The position numbers were made by a program, and so were the translations under genes. DNA of 38,089 nucleotides from Dehalococcoidia bacterium (GTDB lineage Bacteria; Chloroflexota; Dehalococcoidia; Lucifugimonadales; Lucifugimonadaceae), in NCBI GenBank assembly GCA_029936155.1, contig JAPYUK010000013.1, positions 1 through 38,089 of the forward strand. The letters are read 5' to 3'. A model generated the notes under the pieces. It was given only the letters and a program-made list of their open reading frames with translations. It ran no database searches and was not told the DNA's origin. Position 1 is the stretch's first letter. Each line of letters opens with the position of its first letter. Shown in pieces: positions 17,591 to 25,838 of the stretch.

Positions 17591-17884
17591 AAATCCGTTG
17601 TGTCAGGGCCACGCAATGTTCGAAGTGTGCTTGCCCGGTGTTTACAAGAACTATCCAGTAGCTACTTCTAGGGGCAAGTCGATGACATCCAAGGCCAGAG
17701 GCGCAGTATACCGGGAAGGTAAATCATTCGGGAGTATCAACAGCACTGCGAGATCGATTTTCAATTTAAATCTAGGATTTGCGTCACCTGATACGATTCC
17801 CCCACAAGGCTGCAATTACATTTCGGTGCTATTAGCTTCGAGCAGCCGCATATATCTGAACGGTCTAATCGAGAAGAGATAAAA
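17591..17884. other. Divergent promoter region between the GNAT gene and the Rdx/SelW-like pair
   Basis: About 300 bases without a credible gene. A 100-codon plus-strand frame at 17580-17882 has low-complexity, non-family sequence and no ribosome binding site, so I leave it out. The stretch is AT-rich around 17755-17775 and should carry promoters for both directions, but I cannot assign hexamers reliably. Confidence 0.45.
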
Positions 17885-18169
17885 ATGTCTGATCACTGGA
17901 AGATGGAAGCTGAGATCGAATACTGCGTACCGTGCGGATACGCCAATTTGGCCGCAAACATGGTTAGCGAACTGTTTCAGGCCGCAGGACCTGCACTGGC
18001 GATTTCTCTCAAGCCGGGCCACAGCGGAGCCTTCAAGGTAACCGTCGATGGCCGAGTGCTGTGGGATAAGAAAGAGTCGGGCCGCTCGCCTCACATCATG
18101 GAAGTAAAAGAGCTCAAGGCAACCGTTGCCAACATGATCGAGTCTGGCGCTGTAATTCAGAGCAGCTAG
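17885..18169 (+). CDS. Rdx family (SelW-like) thioredoxin-fold protein, cysteine form
   Basis: 94 residues with the redox motif Cys14-Val-Pro-Cys17 right after the first beta strand (EAEIEYCVPCGY). This is the position of the CxxC/CxxU motif in the Rdx family (SelW, SelT, SelH, Rdx12). The middle GHSGAFKVTVDGRVLWDKKESGRSP is the family's beta hairpin with its Ser-Gly-Arg-x-Pro turn, and a C-terminal helix follows. Rdx proteins are thought to take part in thiol redox control. The next gene is a tandem paralogue sharing a 20-base identical stretch (17909-17928 and 18271-18290), but with TGA at the second redox position. Confidence 0.88.
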   Translation: MSDHWKMEAEIEYCVPCGYANLAANMVSELFQAAGPALAISLKPGHSGAFKVTVDGRVLWDKKESGRSPHIMEVKELKATVANMIESGAVIQSS

Positions 18170-18243
18170 GTTCGCACTCACGCAGTTCGATTTAGGGTTT
18201 GTCAAAAACCGGTAATTCGATTCAACGAAATTTGGAGATAGTT

Positions 18244-18519
18244 ATGGTAGATGTACCAGCGAAAATACAGGCTGAGATCGAATACTGCGTGCCGTGAGGC
18301 TACCATTCAGTGGCTTTCTGGATGGGAAGCGAACTTTATGCGGCCGGTGGGTCGCATGTGGCGGTGAAAATTACTCCCGGTCAGAGCGGTGTGTTCAAGG
18401 TCACGTTAAACGGCGAGGTGGTGTTCGATAAGAGCGAATTGGGTCGATATCCAGCGCTACCTGATTCGAAGGAAATGAAGGCGAGGGTCATTAATATGAT
18501 CGAAGCCGTGACCGTCTAG
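18244..18519 (+). CDS. SelW-like selenoprotein: in-frame TGA read as selenocysteine in a CxxU motif
   Basis: A 91-residue frame from ATG 18244 (GGAG 6 bases upstream) to TAG 18519 with one internal TGA at 18295-18297. The TGA falls exactly where the upstream paralogue has its second redox cysteine: EIEYCVPC in that gene, EIEYCVP-TGA here (Cys15, Sec18). Homology continues in the same frame to the end: GQSGVFKVTLNGEVVFDKSELGRYP, then a helix ending in NMIEA. CxxU is the classic SelW motif. A hairpin at 18303-18325 fits a bacterial SECIS element. A pseudogene with a single stop is the alternative, but the frame is otherwise intact and the stop is at the one position where Cys/Sec exchange is expected. 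An ordinary gene caller would report only a fragment starting at 18310. Confidence 0.85.
18303..18325 (+). promoter_or_regulatory. Putative bacterial SECIS hairpin
   Basis: CCATTCAG (18303-18310) pairs with CTGGATGG (18318-18325) over 8 bp with one T-G wobble, leaving the 7-base loop TGGCTTT. It begins 6 bases after the TGA. A G at the second loop position fits the bacterial SECIS pattern, in which one of the first two loop bases is G. The TGA-to-loop distance of 13 bases is at or just below the short end of the usual range. A competing 7-bp hairpin (18297-18303 with 18310-18316) is also possible. Confidence 0.6.
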
Positions 18520-18581
18520 CGAGAAACAGAATCTGCACGGGTTGGTCTGGTTTTGCAGTCCGTCCGCATCAAGAAAAATAG

Positions 18582-18612
18582 ACACCCCAGCGGTAATTGC
18601 TGGGGTGTTTTT
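18582..18612 (+). terminator. Rho-independent terminator after the selenoprotein gene
   Basis: A perfect 10-bp stem (ACACCCCAGC, 18582-18591, with 18599-18608), a 7-base loop and TTTTT at 18608-18612. An A-rich run upstream (AAGAAAAATA) would also give a T-run on the minus strand, so it may work both ways. It separates the Rdx/SelW pair from the alcohol dehydrogenase gene. Confidence 0.9.
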
Positions 18613-18725
18613 CGTTGCCCGAAAATCGTAACTGGCGAGTACCATGTGTTGGCTCGAACGAACTTATTTTCATCGCCGATCATCCCGTTGATCTGCATCA
18701 GCCATTTACCCTTGGGGGTTACTAC

Positions 18726-19820
18726 TTGAAAGCCGCAGTCCTAATTGAATCGAACAAGCCCATGCCAATCATGGAGCTCGACCAGTCAGAGCCAAAGACT
18801 GGTGAAGTACGAGTCAAGATGTCGGCTGCAGGAATCTGCGCGTCTGACCATCACGTTATGACGGGTGACAATCCGACCCCAATGCCAATCGTTCTGGGCC
18901 ATGAAGGCTCCGGTGTGGTCGACGCAGTAGGCCCGGGCGTTATGTCGGTGAAACCGGGCGATCGCTGCGTGCTGTCGTTCGTGGCAAACTGCGGCTACTG
19001 CCGATCTTGTAGAGAAGGGCTTTCAAACCTCTGCGACACCAACCGTGAGACCGGAACGCGCCAGTACGACGGTACGTTCCGAATCCACACCGACGATGGC
19101 ACCGAGGTTCATCAATTCGCCAAGCTCGGTGTGTTCGCCGAAAAGATCGTGGTTCCAGAGCAAGCTTGCTACCCGATTCCTGGCGATGTTCCTATGGAAG
19201 TTGCAGCGTTGATAGGTTGTTCAGTAGCGACCGGTGTTGGTGGGGTTATCAACCAGCCCAACATGCGGGCTGGCATGACCGTCGCAGTTATCGGAACCGG
19301 CGGGGTTGGTCTGAATGCCCTTCAGGGTGCTCGCTTGATGAACGCAAGCAAGATAATTGCTGTCGATATTTTCGATCACAAACTCGAGTTCGCTTACAAG
19401 TTCGGTGCAACCCACGTCATCAACTCGAAGAACGAAGATCCAGTTGCCGCAATTCAGGAACTTACTGACGGCGGCGTGGATTTTGCCTTCGACACGTTCG
19501 GGCACAAAGCCACGCTTGGCCAGGCGTACAAGGCCACTCGAAAGGGCGGCACGGCTGTGTTGGTCGGCATCGCACCTGAAGGCATGGATGTTGAGATCCC
19601 GATGGTCGACATGGTTCGGAACCAGAAAACTCTCGTCGGCAGCTACTACAGTTCAGCGAGCCCACATGAGACGTTCCGTAAGCTGCTGGACTTCTACAGT
19701 CAGGGTCGTATAGACGTCGGCGGCATGGTCACTCGCACGTACAAGCTCGAGGAAATAAACGAGGCTTACGATGCCCTTGCACGAGGTGAAGACGGCAGGG
19801 GAGTGATCGTTTTCGATTAG
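18726..19820 (+). CDS. Zinc-dependent alcohol dehydrogenase (MDR superfamily)
   Basis: 364 residues from the TTG at 18726, where the family's N-terminal strand begins ([12 protein letters not shown]). A frame reaching back to 18597 would overlap the terminator and add non-family sequence. Catalytic zinc ligands are Cys38 (GICASDHH), His59-Glu60 (GHEGSG) and the Cys in LIGCSVATG. Structural zinc ligands are Cys89, Cys92, Cys95 and Cys103. The nucleotide-binding GTGGVG is at 190-195, with VDIFD at the end of the next strand suggesting NAD rather than NADP. It resembles class III-like alcohol or formaldehyde dehydrogenases; the substrate is not determined. Confidence 0.9.
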   Translation: MKAAVLIESNKPMPIMELDQSEPKTGEVRVKMSAAGICASDHHVMTGDNPTPMPIVLGHEGSGVVDAVGPGVMSVKPGDRCVLSFVANCGYCRSCREGLSNLCDTNRETGTRQYDGTFRIHTDDGTEVHQFAKLGVFAEKIVVPEQACYPIPGDVPMEVAALIGCSVATGVGGVINQPNMRAGMTVAVIGTGGVGLNALQGARLMNASKIIAVDIFDHKLEFAYKFGATHVINSKNEDPVAAIQELTDGGVDFAFDTFGHKATLGQAYKATRKGGTAVLVGIAPEGMDVEIPMVDMVRNQKTLVGSYYSSASPHETFRKLLDFYSQGRIDVGGMVTRTYKLEEINEAYDALARGEDGRGVIVFD

Positions 19821-19901
19821 TTGTCCGCCGGTGATAGCTGGTAGCAATGGAAATTTAGGTGTTTCGGCTGCCCGATCCATATAGATTGTTCATTTTTTCA
19901 C

Positions 19902-19930
19902 TTGCTGCTAAAACGGGCGACTGTTATGCT
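19902..19930 (+). promoter_or_regulatory. Promoter of the complex I operon
   Basis: TTGCTG (19902-19907), a 17-base spacer and TATGCT (19925-19930), with TGT just before the -10 as an extended element. The predicted start near 19937 leaves a leader of about 40 bases before nuoA at 19977. The region between the alcohol dehydrogenase stop and nuoA is only 156 bases. Confidence 0.65.
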
Positions 19931-19976
19931 CCAAACCGGTCTTTTTGAAGTCGTTTTAACCAGTATCCGGTAGTTA

Positions 19977-20381
19977 ATGTTCGAGGATTATTTCAGGCAG
20001 TACACGCTGCTCATCTTTTTCGCCGCCGCGGCGGTGACCGTCCCCATCGGGATGCTCATGATGAGCTATATGGCCCAGTTCGTTAAGATCAGGCCATCGC
20101 ACCCAACTGCAGTAAAAGAAAGTGCGTACGAAGGTGGGATGCCTCCGTTCAGTGGTCGACCCGTTCGATTCAACTTTCGCTACTACAACTACGCACTGCT
20201 TTTCGTGGTTTTCGACGTCGAGACGATCTTCCTGTTTCCATGGGCAGTGAAGTATGGAGTGATGACCAAACAGTTTGGGTTTGCCGCACTGGGTGCAGTT
20301 TTGATCTTCCTTATCGTGGTGACTTTCGCCTACGGCTACGCATGGCGAAAGCGAACTCTTGAGTGGGTGACAAACGAATGA
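19977..20381 (+). CDS. nuoA: NADH-quinone oxidoreductase subunit A
   Basis: 134 residues, three transmembrane helices. Family marks are [39 protein letters not shown] and the acidic pair in FDVE that lies near the quinone-to-membrane coupling path. First gene of an operon with overlapping start and stop codons; its TGA overlaps the nuoB ATG. The subunit sits in the membrane at the junction with the peripheral arm. Confidence 0.95.
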   Translation: MFEDYFRQYTLLIFFAAAAVTVPIGMLMMSYMAQFVKIRPSHPTAVKESAYEGGMPPFSGRPVRFNFRYYNYALLFVVFDVETIFLFPWAVKYGVMTKQFGFAALGAVLIFLIVVTFAYGYAWRKRTLEWVTNE

Positions 20382-21028
20382 CCGGTCCAAAACTGATCGA
20401 TCCTTACGGCGCTCCGGCCGGTGCCGACCCACGTGGCGCGCTGCAGTCGATAACCCTCGATCTCGATAAAACTGAGGGCGACGCGGTCAACAAGATGAAA
20501 TCAACTCATCTTGAGCCGTTGCCGGATCCCGTTCTCGAAGTTCCCGATGAGCTTCGACGCAGCGTCATCGTCAGCTCGGTCGACTATCTCCTCAACTGGG
20601 CACGTAAGTCTTCAGTATTCCCGCTGCAGTCTGGACTCGCTTGCTGTTCATTCGAAATGATCAGCGCCGCAATGGCTCGCTTCGATCTCGCACGGTTCGG
20701 AATGGAAGCCATGCGAGCGTCTCCGAGGCAGGCTGACCTCTTGATTGTTGCTGGTACGCTGACATGGAAAATGGCAGTGCCCCTTCGACGTCTCTACGAC
20801 CAGATGGCCGAGCCTCGCTGGGTCATCTCGATGGGCGTCTGTGCGACGTCTGGCGGTCCGTACTACCAGAGCTACTCGGTAGTACCCGGTGTGAATCACA
20901 TCATGCCCGTCGACGTCTATGTTCCCGGCTGCCCGCCGCGTCCAGATGCACTTCTCTACGGCATCATGCAACTCCACGACAAGATTCGGCGATACAGCCT
21001 TGCTGGGCAGGCGGCAGGGCAAGAATGA
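20378..21028 (+). CDS. nuoB: NADH-quinone oxidoreductase subunit B
   Basis: 216 residues from the ATG at 20378, which overlaps the nuoA stop; an in-frame GTG at 20363 is possible but less likely. Cluster N2 ligands are Cys89-Cys90 (GLACCSFE), Cys155 (GVCATSGG) and Cys185 (PGCPPRPD). N2 passes electrons to quinone. The first 55 or so residues are an N-terminal extension relative to the shortest NuoB proteins. Confidence 0.96.
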   Translation: MTGPKLIDPYGAPAGADPRGALQSITLDLDKTEGDAVNKMKSTHLEPLPDPVLEVPDELRRSVIVSSVDYLLNWARKSSVFPLQSGLACCSFEMISAAMARFDLARFGMEAMRASPRQADLLIVAGTLTWKMAVPLRRLYDQMAEPRWVISMGVCATSGGPYYQSYSVVPGVNHIMPVDVYVPGCPPRPDALLYGIMQLHDKIRRYSLAGQAAGQE

Positions 21029-21546
21029 CAACTGTCTGGAGTGGGGCGGCACTCGCAGAGGCTATCGAAGCTTTCGCACCCGGTTCGGTAGAGTCGAGCG
21101 CGGGAACCGATGTTTGGTTGAAGCCAGAGTCAATTTCAGATGTATGCGGAGGCCTCAAAACGCGGGCTGAGTTCAAATTCGATTTACTTAGCAGCTTGAC
21201 CGCTGTTGACTATATTGACCACTTCGAGGTTGTATATCACCTCACATCCCTGCCTATGAACGCATCGGCAGTATTGAAGTCACGTGTTGGCCTGGGCCGC
21301 ACAGATGCGTCGATTCCGAGCGTGGTGCCTGTATGGCGCGGTGCTGACTATCAGGAACGAGAAGTCTGGGATCTAATGGGTATCCGTTTCGATGGGCACC
21401 CCAACCACAAGCGGATCATGCTGTGGGAAGGCTTCCCCGGTCACCCGCTCCGCAAGGACTATGTAACTTACGATCAATCGATAGTTGGTCCTTCTGATGA
21501 ACAAGAATTGGTTGAATCTACGGATTCAGACGGCGGTGGCGAGTAA
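21025..21546 (+). CDS. nuoC: NADH-quinone oxidoreductase subunit C
   Basis: 173 residues from the ATG at 21025 overlapping the nuoB stop. The longer open frame back to 20764 lies inside nuoB and is not coding. The 30-kDa-subunit signature is clear near the C-terminus: [18 protein letters not shown], then [17 protein letters not shown]. It is separate from NuoD, not fused. A hydrophilic peripheral-arm subunit without cofactors. Confidence 0.95.
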   Translation: MTTVWSGAALAEAIEAFAPGSVESSAGTDVWLKPESISDVCGGLKTRAEFKFDLLSSLTAVDYIDHFEVVYHLTSLPMNASAVLKSRVGLGRTDASIPSVVPVWRGADYQEREVWDLMGIRFDGHPNHKRIMLWEGFPGHPLRKDYVTYDQSIVGPSDEQELVESTDSDGGGE

Positions 21547-22658
21547 TGGCCATTAAGACACAGCCGGTAACCGTCAACCTCGGTCCTCAGCACCCATCAA
21601 CGCACGGCGTGTTCCGTATGCGAGTGATGTTCGATGGTGAAGAAATTGTCGATGTAGAGCCGATCTTCGGCTACCTGCACCGGGGATCAGAAAAACTCGC
21701 TGAAGAGCGGACCTACACGCAGATCGTCACGCTGACCGACCGTATGGACTACGTGTCGTCGATGTTGAACAACCATGCGTACATTCTGGCTGTCGAAAAG
21801 CTGGCAAGAATCGAGCCTTCACCACGTGGCGTCTGGCTGCGGATGATCGCCTCTGAACTACAGCGAGTAGCAAGCCATCTGGTCGCTACTGGATTCCTTA
21901 TTCAGGATCTTGGCGCACTCGGTACGCCTCTCATTTATGCAATGAGGGAGCGTGAGAACATTCTCGACCTGTTCGAGATGATTTGCGGTGCTCGAATCAC
22001 GAACTCGTACTTACGGCCCGGCGGCGTGTTCATGGATGCCCCCGCAGAGTTTTGGCCTGCACTCGATCGTGGCCTCGACGACATCGTCCGAACGATCGAC
22101 GAGCTTGAGGCCTATCTCAGCGGCAACGAAATCATCTTCTCTCGCACCAAAGGCACTGCGGTTCTCTCGCCAGAACTACTAATCAACGCCTCGATCACCG
22201 GACCCATGCTGCGAGCCAGTGGAGTCGACTGGGACCTGCGCCACCGCGCCCCATATGACTACTACGACAGGGTCAACTTTGAGCGCATCTTGCACACCGC
22301 TTCTGACAATTACGCCCGGTACTGGGTGCGAGTTCAGGAAATGCGTGAGAGTGTGAAGATAATCAAGCAGTGCATTGAGCAGATTGAGCCAGGTCCGGTT
22401 CGCCCATCGTTCGATGATGTCCCACGTCTTATTCGACCACCCGAGGGTGATGCCTATGTGGCCATCGAAGGCTCTAAGGGTGAACTCGGCTTCTACCTCG
22501 TGAGCGATGGCGGAATTTCACCGTACCGCATGCACGTTAGAGCCTCCTCGTTGATCAACCTGACGCTGCTGCGAGACATGCTCATTGGCGGTCAGTTTGG
22601 TGATCTTTTTGTGACTTTTGGTAGCGTCGATCTGAACATGGGTGAGGTCGACCGATAA
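21546..22658 (+). CDS. nuoD: NADH-quinone oxidoreductase subunit D
   Basis: A 370-residue 49-kDa subunit. The quinone-pocket loop NLGPQHPSTHGVFR (11-24) is intact, including His20. YLHRGSEKLAEERTYTQ, the LRPGGV segment and the C-terminal DLFVTFGSVDLNMGEVDR are typical. With NuoB it forms the quinone-reduction site. Start and stop overlap the neighbours by one base (TAATG), as through most of this operon. Confidence 0.96.
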   Translation: MAIKTQPVTVNLGPQHPSTHGVFRMRVMFDGEEIVDVEPIFGYLHRGSEKLAEERTYTQIVTLTDRMDYVSSMLNNHAYILAVEKLARIEPSPRGVWLRMIASELQRVASHLVATGFLIQDLGALGTPLIYAMRERENILDLFEMICGARITNSYLRPGGVFMDAPAEFWPALDRGLDDIVRTIDELEAYLSGNEIIFSRTKGTAVLSPELLINASITGPMLRASGVDWDLRHRAPYDYYDRVNFERILHTASDNYARYWVRVQEMRESVKIIKQCIEQIEPGPVRPSFDDVPRLIRPPEGDAYVAIEGSKGELGFYLVSDGGISPYRMHVRASSLINLTLLRDMLIGGQFGDLFVTFGSVDLNMGEVDR

Positions 22659-23944
22659 TGGGCCAAGCCTTCCTCGACAACTCGCTCTGGCGCAATGTTT
22701 ACTGCTTTCTGGCAGGCGACAGTTCCAGCTGTGCGTCTCGAGACTACTCAGCAGGACTGCTACCGGCCGGCATGGAGTGGCTGGCATTCGCTATTGCCGC
22801 CATCATCATCATCGGCCTGTTCGTAAACGGCGTACTCGGTGGAGTTATCGTGCTGATCTGGGGTGAACGACGACTGTTCGGTCGCTTCCAGTCACGAACC
22901 GGCCCAAACAGGTGGGGACCGTGGGGAACACTTACTTCCGTTGCCGACGCAGCCAAAACGATGTTCAAGGAAGACGTCGTCCCTGCCGATGCCGACAAGA
23001 TTCTCTTCAACCTTGCACCGATTTTGATTGCCGCTCCAGCCCTGTTGGTCTTCTCGGTAATTCCGTTTGGAATTGGTACATACGTTGCAGATCTGAATGT
23101 GGGGGTGCTGTTCATCATGGCAATTACCTCGCTCACCACGCTCTCGGTGCTAACTGCGGCATGGTCTTCGGCAAACCGAATTGCGATTCTTTCCGCGCTG
23201 CGCTCAGTTGCACTCCTGATCAGCTATGAGATTCCGATGGCACTCGCTGTGGTTGGTGTGATCATGCTGGCTGGATCGATGTCTCTCGGCGACATCATCG
23301 TCGCTCAGGGAATTCCGTTTATTCTCGTGCAACCACTTGGATTCTTCGTATTCTTCATGGCTGCGATGGCCGAAATGGCGAGAGCGCCGTTTGACCTGAC
23401 AGAGGCAGAATCGGAGCTTGCAGCCGGGTATTTAAACGACTACGCAAGCATGAAGTTTGGACTGTTTTTCCTTGCCGAGTTCATGGCCGAGATCAGCACA
23501 TCAGCGATCATCACGACTCTGTTCCTGAGCGGCTGGCGAGGTTTCGAACCAATTCCTTCGCACTTCTGGTTTGGCGCAAAGCTTATTGCGGTTTTGTTTG
23601 TGATTATTTGGTTCCGAATGACTCTCCCTCGATTACGAATCGACCAGGTGCTCAAATTTGCCTGGAAGGGTCTTTTCGAACTGACGATGATCAATATCAT
23701 CGTGACCGCTATTCTCATTGCGATCTGGCCTGAGCCGACCGTACGCCATCTGTGGTACATGGCAGCCGTGAACTGGCCAGTTGCGATTCTCTCGATCTGG
23801 CTCGTAACCAAATTGCTCGGAACTCCGGCATACGACAGAACACAGCCCGATTCGAATGCACCTGAGTACCCCGTTGGCAGTGAAGAGATCCCGGCTTCGT
23901 CAGCATATGTCGTTGAAACTTCAGCCCAAGAGGGAGGCGACTAA
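22658..23944 (+). CDS. nuoH: NADH-quinone oxidoreductase subunit H
   Basis: 428 residues, well above the usual length of about 330. The core has eight or so transmembrane helices and family motifs ERRLFGRFQSRTGPNRWGPWG and AEMARAPFDLTEAESELAAGY, an acidic loop of the quinone channel. The extra length is an N-terminal extension of about 40 residues (with two Cys in SSSCAS and VYCF) and a hydrophilic C-terminal tail of about 45 residues. NuoH follows nuoD directly; in operons with nuoEFG those genes would lie between. Confidence 0.95.
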   Translation: MGQAFLDNSLWRNVYCFLAGDSSSCASRDYSAGLLPAGMEWLAFAIAAIIIIGLFVNGVLGGVIVLIWGERRLFGRFQSRTGPNRWGPWGTLTSVADAAKTMFKEDVVPADADKILFNLAPILIAAPALLVFSVIPFGIGTYVADLNVGVLFIMAITSLTTLSVLTAAWSSANRIAILSALRSVALLISYEIPMALAVVGVIMLAGSMSLGDIIVAQGIPFILVQPLGFFVFFMAAMAEMARAPFDLTEAESELAAGYLNDYASMKFGLFFLAEFMAEISTSAIITTLFLSGWRGFEPIPSHFWFGAKLIAVLFVIIWFRMTLPRLRIDQVLKFAWKGLFELTMINIIVTAILIAIWPEPTVRHLWYMAAVNWPVAILSIWLVTKLLGTPAYDRTQPDSNAPEYPVGSEEIPASSAYVVETSAQEGGD

Positions 23945-24609
23945 TGATTGGGCTTGGTCTGCCTCGTGGCTTTATCGTTACTCTGAAAAACTTCATACGA
24001 CCTGCCGTGACCGAGCAGTATCCGGACCGGCACATAGGCCTGTTAGGCGTGGCCAAGGAAGCTGGAATGAACCCGTTCCAGTTCCTGGTCAAAAAACCCG
24101 CCGATTCGCTAAAAGCAATTGCTGGACTCGCAACTGTTCCCGTAGCCGTGGAGCAGGCCGCGAGATTCCGTGGAAACGAATTTACATTCTTTGAAGATCG
24201 CTGCACCGCTTGTGCAAGCTGCGCAAAGTACTGCCCACTCGGAATTATCGAGATCGTCAGTGTGCCGGGCAAAATCGACGCTCAAGAAGGTGAGAGCTAC
24301 AAGCTTGATGTGTTCGATATCGATATTGGACGCTGCATGTTCTGTGGCCTGTGTGTCGAGGCGTGCCCTTACGATGCCCTGCACATGGGAACGAGCTTCG
24401 AGAGATCCAAATACGCCCGAGATGAACTGATCATTACTAAGGAAGAGCTGTTCGACGCCGACAAGCGCCCGAGTTCATGGTATCGACCTCAATTTGAAGA
24501 GAAGTCATTCGACCCCTTCAAAGAGACGATTGACGATCACTACGATGCTGGTCGTCACGAACGACCATCAGACGAAGACCTGAAGAAGAAGTGGGTCGAC
24601 GAACGATGA
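23944..24609 (+). CDS. nuoI: NADH-quinone oxidoreductase subunit I
   Basis: 221 residues with two 4Fe-4S motifs: Cys87-x2-Cys90-x2-Cys93-x3-Cys97 and Cys131-x2-Cys134-x2-Cys137-x3-Cys141. These are the N6a and N6b clusters that hand electrons to N2 in NuoB. A charged C-terminal tail of about 60 residues goes beyond the usual NuoI end. In complexes that lack NuoEFG, NuoI or its neighbours are the likely docking site for a ferredoxin or another donor. Confidence 0.95.
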   Translation: MIGLGLPRGFIVTLKNFIRPAVTEQYPDRHIGLLGVAKEAGMNPFQFLVKKPADSLKAIAGLATVPVAVEQAARFRGNEFTFFEDRCTACASCAKYCPLGIIEIVSVPGKIDAQEGESYKLDVFDIDIGRCMFCGLCVEACPYDALHMGTSFERSKYARDELIITKEELFDADKRPSSWYRPQFEEKSFDPFKETIDDHYDAGRHERPSDEDLKKKWVDER

Positions 24610-25283
24610 GCGTTATGGAAGTTTCAACACTGACAACTGTCGCTTTCTGGGTGGCATCCGCGATGATCCTCAGCCTCGCCGTAATCGTTGTAACTCAGCA
24701 CGACGTATTCCGGGCTGCGATGGCGCTAGCTGGTACGTTCTTTGGCGTTGGTGTTTTGTATTTCATTCTTAGCGCCGAGTTTGTTGGCGCTGTCCAAATT
24801 CTCGTTTATGTTGGCGCTATTTCGGTGCTCATGGCTTTCGCTGTGATGTTCATTCAAGACATCACTGCAGGTAGTAGACCGTCTCAGGGTCGACTCGTTG
24901 GTGCGGCTGTTGCGGTGCTCATATTCGCAGCGCTGGCTTTCACGGCCTACAACACAAATTGGTCTTCGATGGACGAGATTACTGACCCGTTCGCCGTTGC
25001 TGCTCTAACCGAAGGGTATTTCGAGGTTGGTACGGGCGACGATTTGAGGGTGGTCACTGAACCCGGGTTTACTTCCGAGGAAGTCTTAATTCACAACGAC
25101 GGAGTTCTGGTTGATAGTACAGCCGCTCTTGGCGTATCACTCATCCGTGAATACATGTTGGCGTTCGAGATTATCGGATTGCTGCTGGTCGCAACTTTGA
25201 TCGGAGGGCTGCTGCTCATGCGTGATCCTCCGTCCAGCGATGAAGACGAAGCAGACGCACAGACAGGAGGCGCCTCGGTATGA
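24606..25283 (+). CDS. nuoJ: NADH-quinone oxidoreductase subunit J
   Basis: 225 residues from the ATG at 24606, overlapping the nuoI stop. Five transmembrane helices. The conserved third-helix region FVGAVQILVYVGAISVLMAFAVMF is present. A hydrophilic loop of about 60 residues lies between the fourth and fifth helices. It belongs to the membrane arm next to NuoK and NuoA. Confidence 0.94.
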   Translation: MSVMEVSTLTTVAFWVASAMILSLAVIVVTQHDVFRAAMALAGTFFGVGVLYFILSAEFVGAVQILVYVGAISVLMAFAVMFIQDITAGSRPSQGRLVGAAVAVLIFAALAFTAYNTNWSSMDEITDPFAVAALTEGYFEVGTGDDLRVVTEPGFTSEEVLIHNDGVLVDSTAALGVSLIREYMLAFEIIGLLLVATLIGGLLLMRDPPSSDEDEADAQTGGASV

Positions 25284-25630
25284 CCATCGAGAACGTACTT
25301 CTAGTTTCTGCAGCACTCTTCGCAATCGGTGCATACGGTGTTGTCTCACGACGCAGCCTAGTAACAGTGATCATGTCGCTCGAACTGATCTTCAACGGCG
25401 TAGTGATCGCTGCCGTGGGTTTCAGTCGATTCACCCCAGCAGCCGCACTTCTGAGCGACGATCCGCTAACTGCCGAGGCCATTCGATCGGCTCTAACCGG
25501 CCATGTATTCGCAATATTTGTTACCGCAGTCGCAGCCGGTGAAGCGGCACTAGCGTTCGCTCTAGTGTTCGCCATGTTTAGAGCAACGGAATCACTGGAA
25601 ATTACCGACGCCTCCGAGATGAAGAACTAG
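25280..25630 (+). CDS. nuoK: NADH-quinone oxidoreductase subunit K
   Basis: 116 residues, three helices. Carries the two membrane-buried glutamates of the family, Glu35 (MSLELIFNG) and Glu88 (AAGEAALA), needed for proton transfer along the membrane arm. The start overlaps the nuoJ stop by four bases. Slightly longer than the usual 100 residues because of the loop between helices two and three. Confidence 0.94.
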   Translation: MTIENVLLVSAALFAIGAYGVVSRRSLVTVIMSLELIFNGVVIAAVGFSRFTPAAALLSDDPLTAEAIRSALTGHVFAIFVTAVAAGEAALAFALVFAMFRATESLEITDASEMKN

Positions 25631-25632
25631 CT

Positions 25633-25827
25633 ATGTGGATTGACTACAAGAAAACGCCAAACTTGATGACCGCTCAGATGTGGAAAGACCTGCTCGAAGG
25701 AGAAGGTCTGCCCACGAAGATCATTCCCGAAGGCGACATTCTCGACTGGGCAGAGAATGCCCCGTTTCGGGTGATGGTGCCTAAGGGTAGAGAGCACGTG
25801 GCAGACGAAATTTTGAGAAAGCTGTAA
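25633..25827 (+). CDS. Small DUF2007-like protein inserted between nuoK and nuoL
   Basis: 64 residues, soluble, no membrane segment. The pattern (NLMTAQMWKDLLEGEGLPTKI near the N-terminus, then FRVMVPKGREHVADEIL) resembles the short DUF2007 'putative signal transducing' fold: an alpha helix holding a Leu-Glu-x-x-Gly-Leu turn, a strand and a final helix. It starts 2 bases after nuoK and ends 11 bases before nuoL, so it is part of the nuo transcript. Function unknown. It could regulate or help assemble the complex, or be a passenger. Confidence 0.75.
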   Translation: MWIDYKKTPNLMTAQMWKDLLEGEGLPTKIIPEGDILDWAENAPFRVMVPKGREHVADEILRKL

Positions 25828-25838
25828 CAGGGATTTTT

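Noticed and set aside
17580-17882. A 100-codon plus-strand frame ahead of the Rdx gene
   Set aside because: No ribosome binding site, no recognisable motif, and it occupies what must be the divergent promoter region; the strong Shine-Dalgarno there (AAGGAGG) belongs to the minus-strand GNAT gene.
18310-18519. A 69-residue frame taken as an independent gene starting at GTG 18310
   Set aside because: It lacks a ribosome binding site and begins in mid-domain. The upstream 22 codons including the TGA complete the Rdx/SelW fold, so it is the 3' part of the selenoprotein gene.
20764-21024. Extended N-terminus of nuoC inside nuoB
   Set aside because: The added sequence is basic, low-quality translation of nuoB in another frame; the ATG at 21025 overlapping the nuoB stop fits the operon's pattern.
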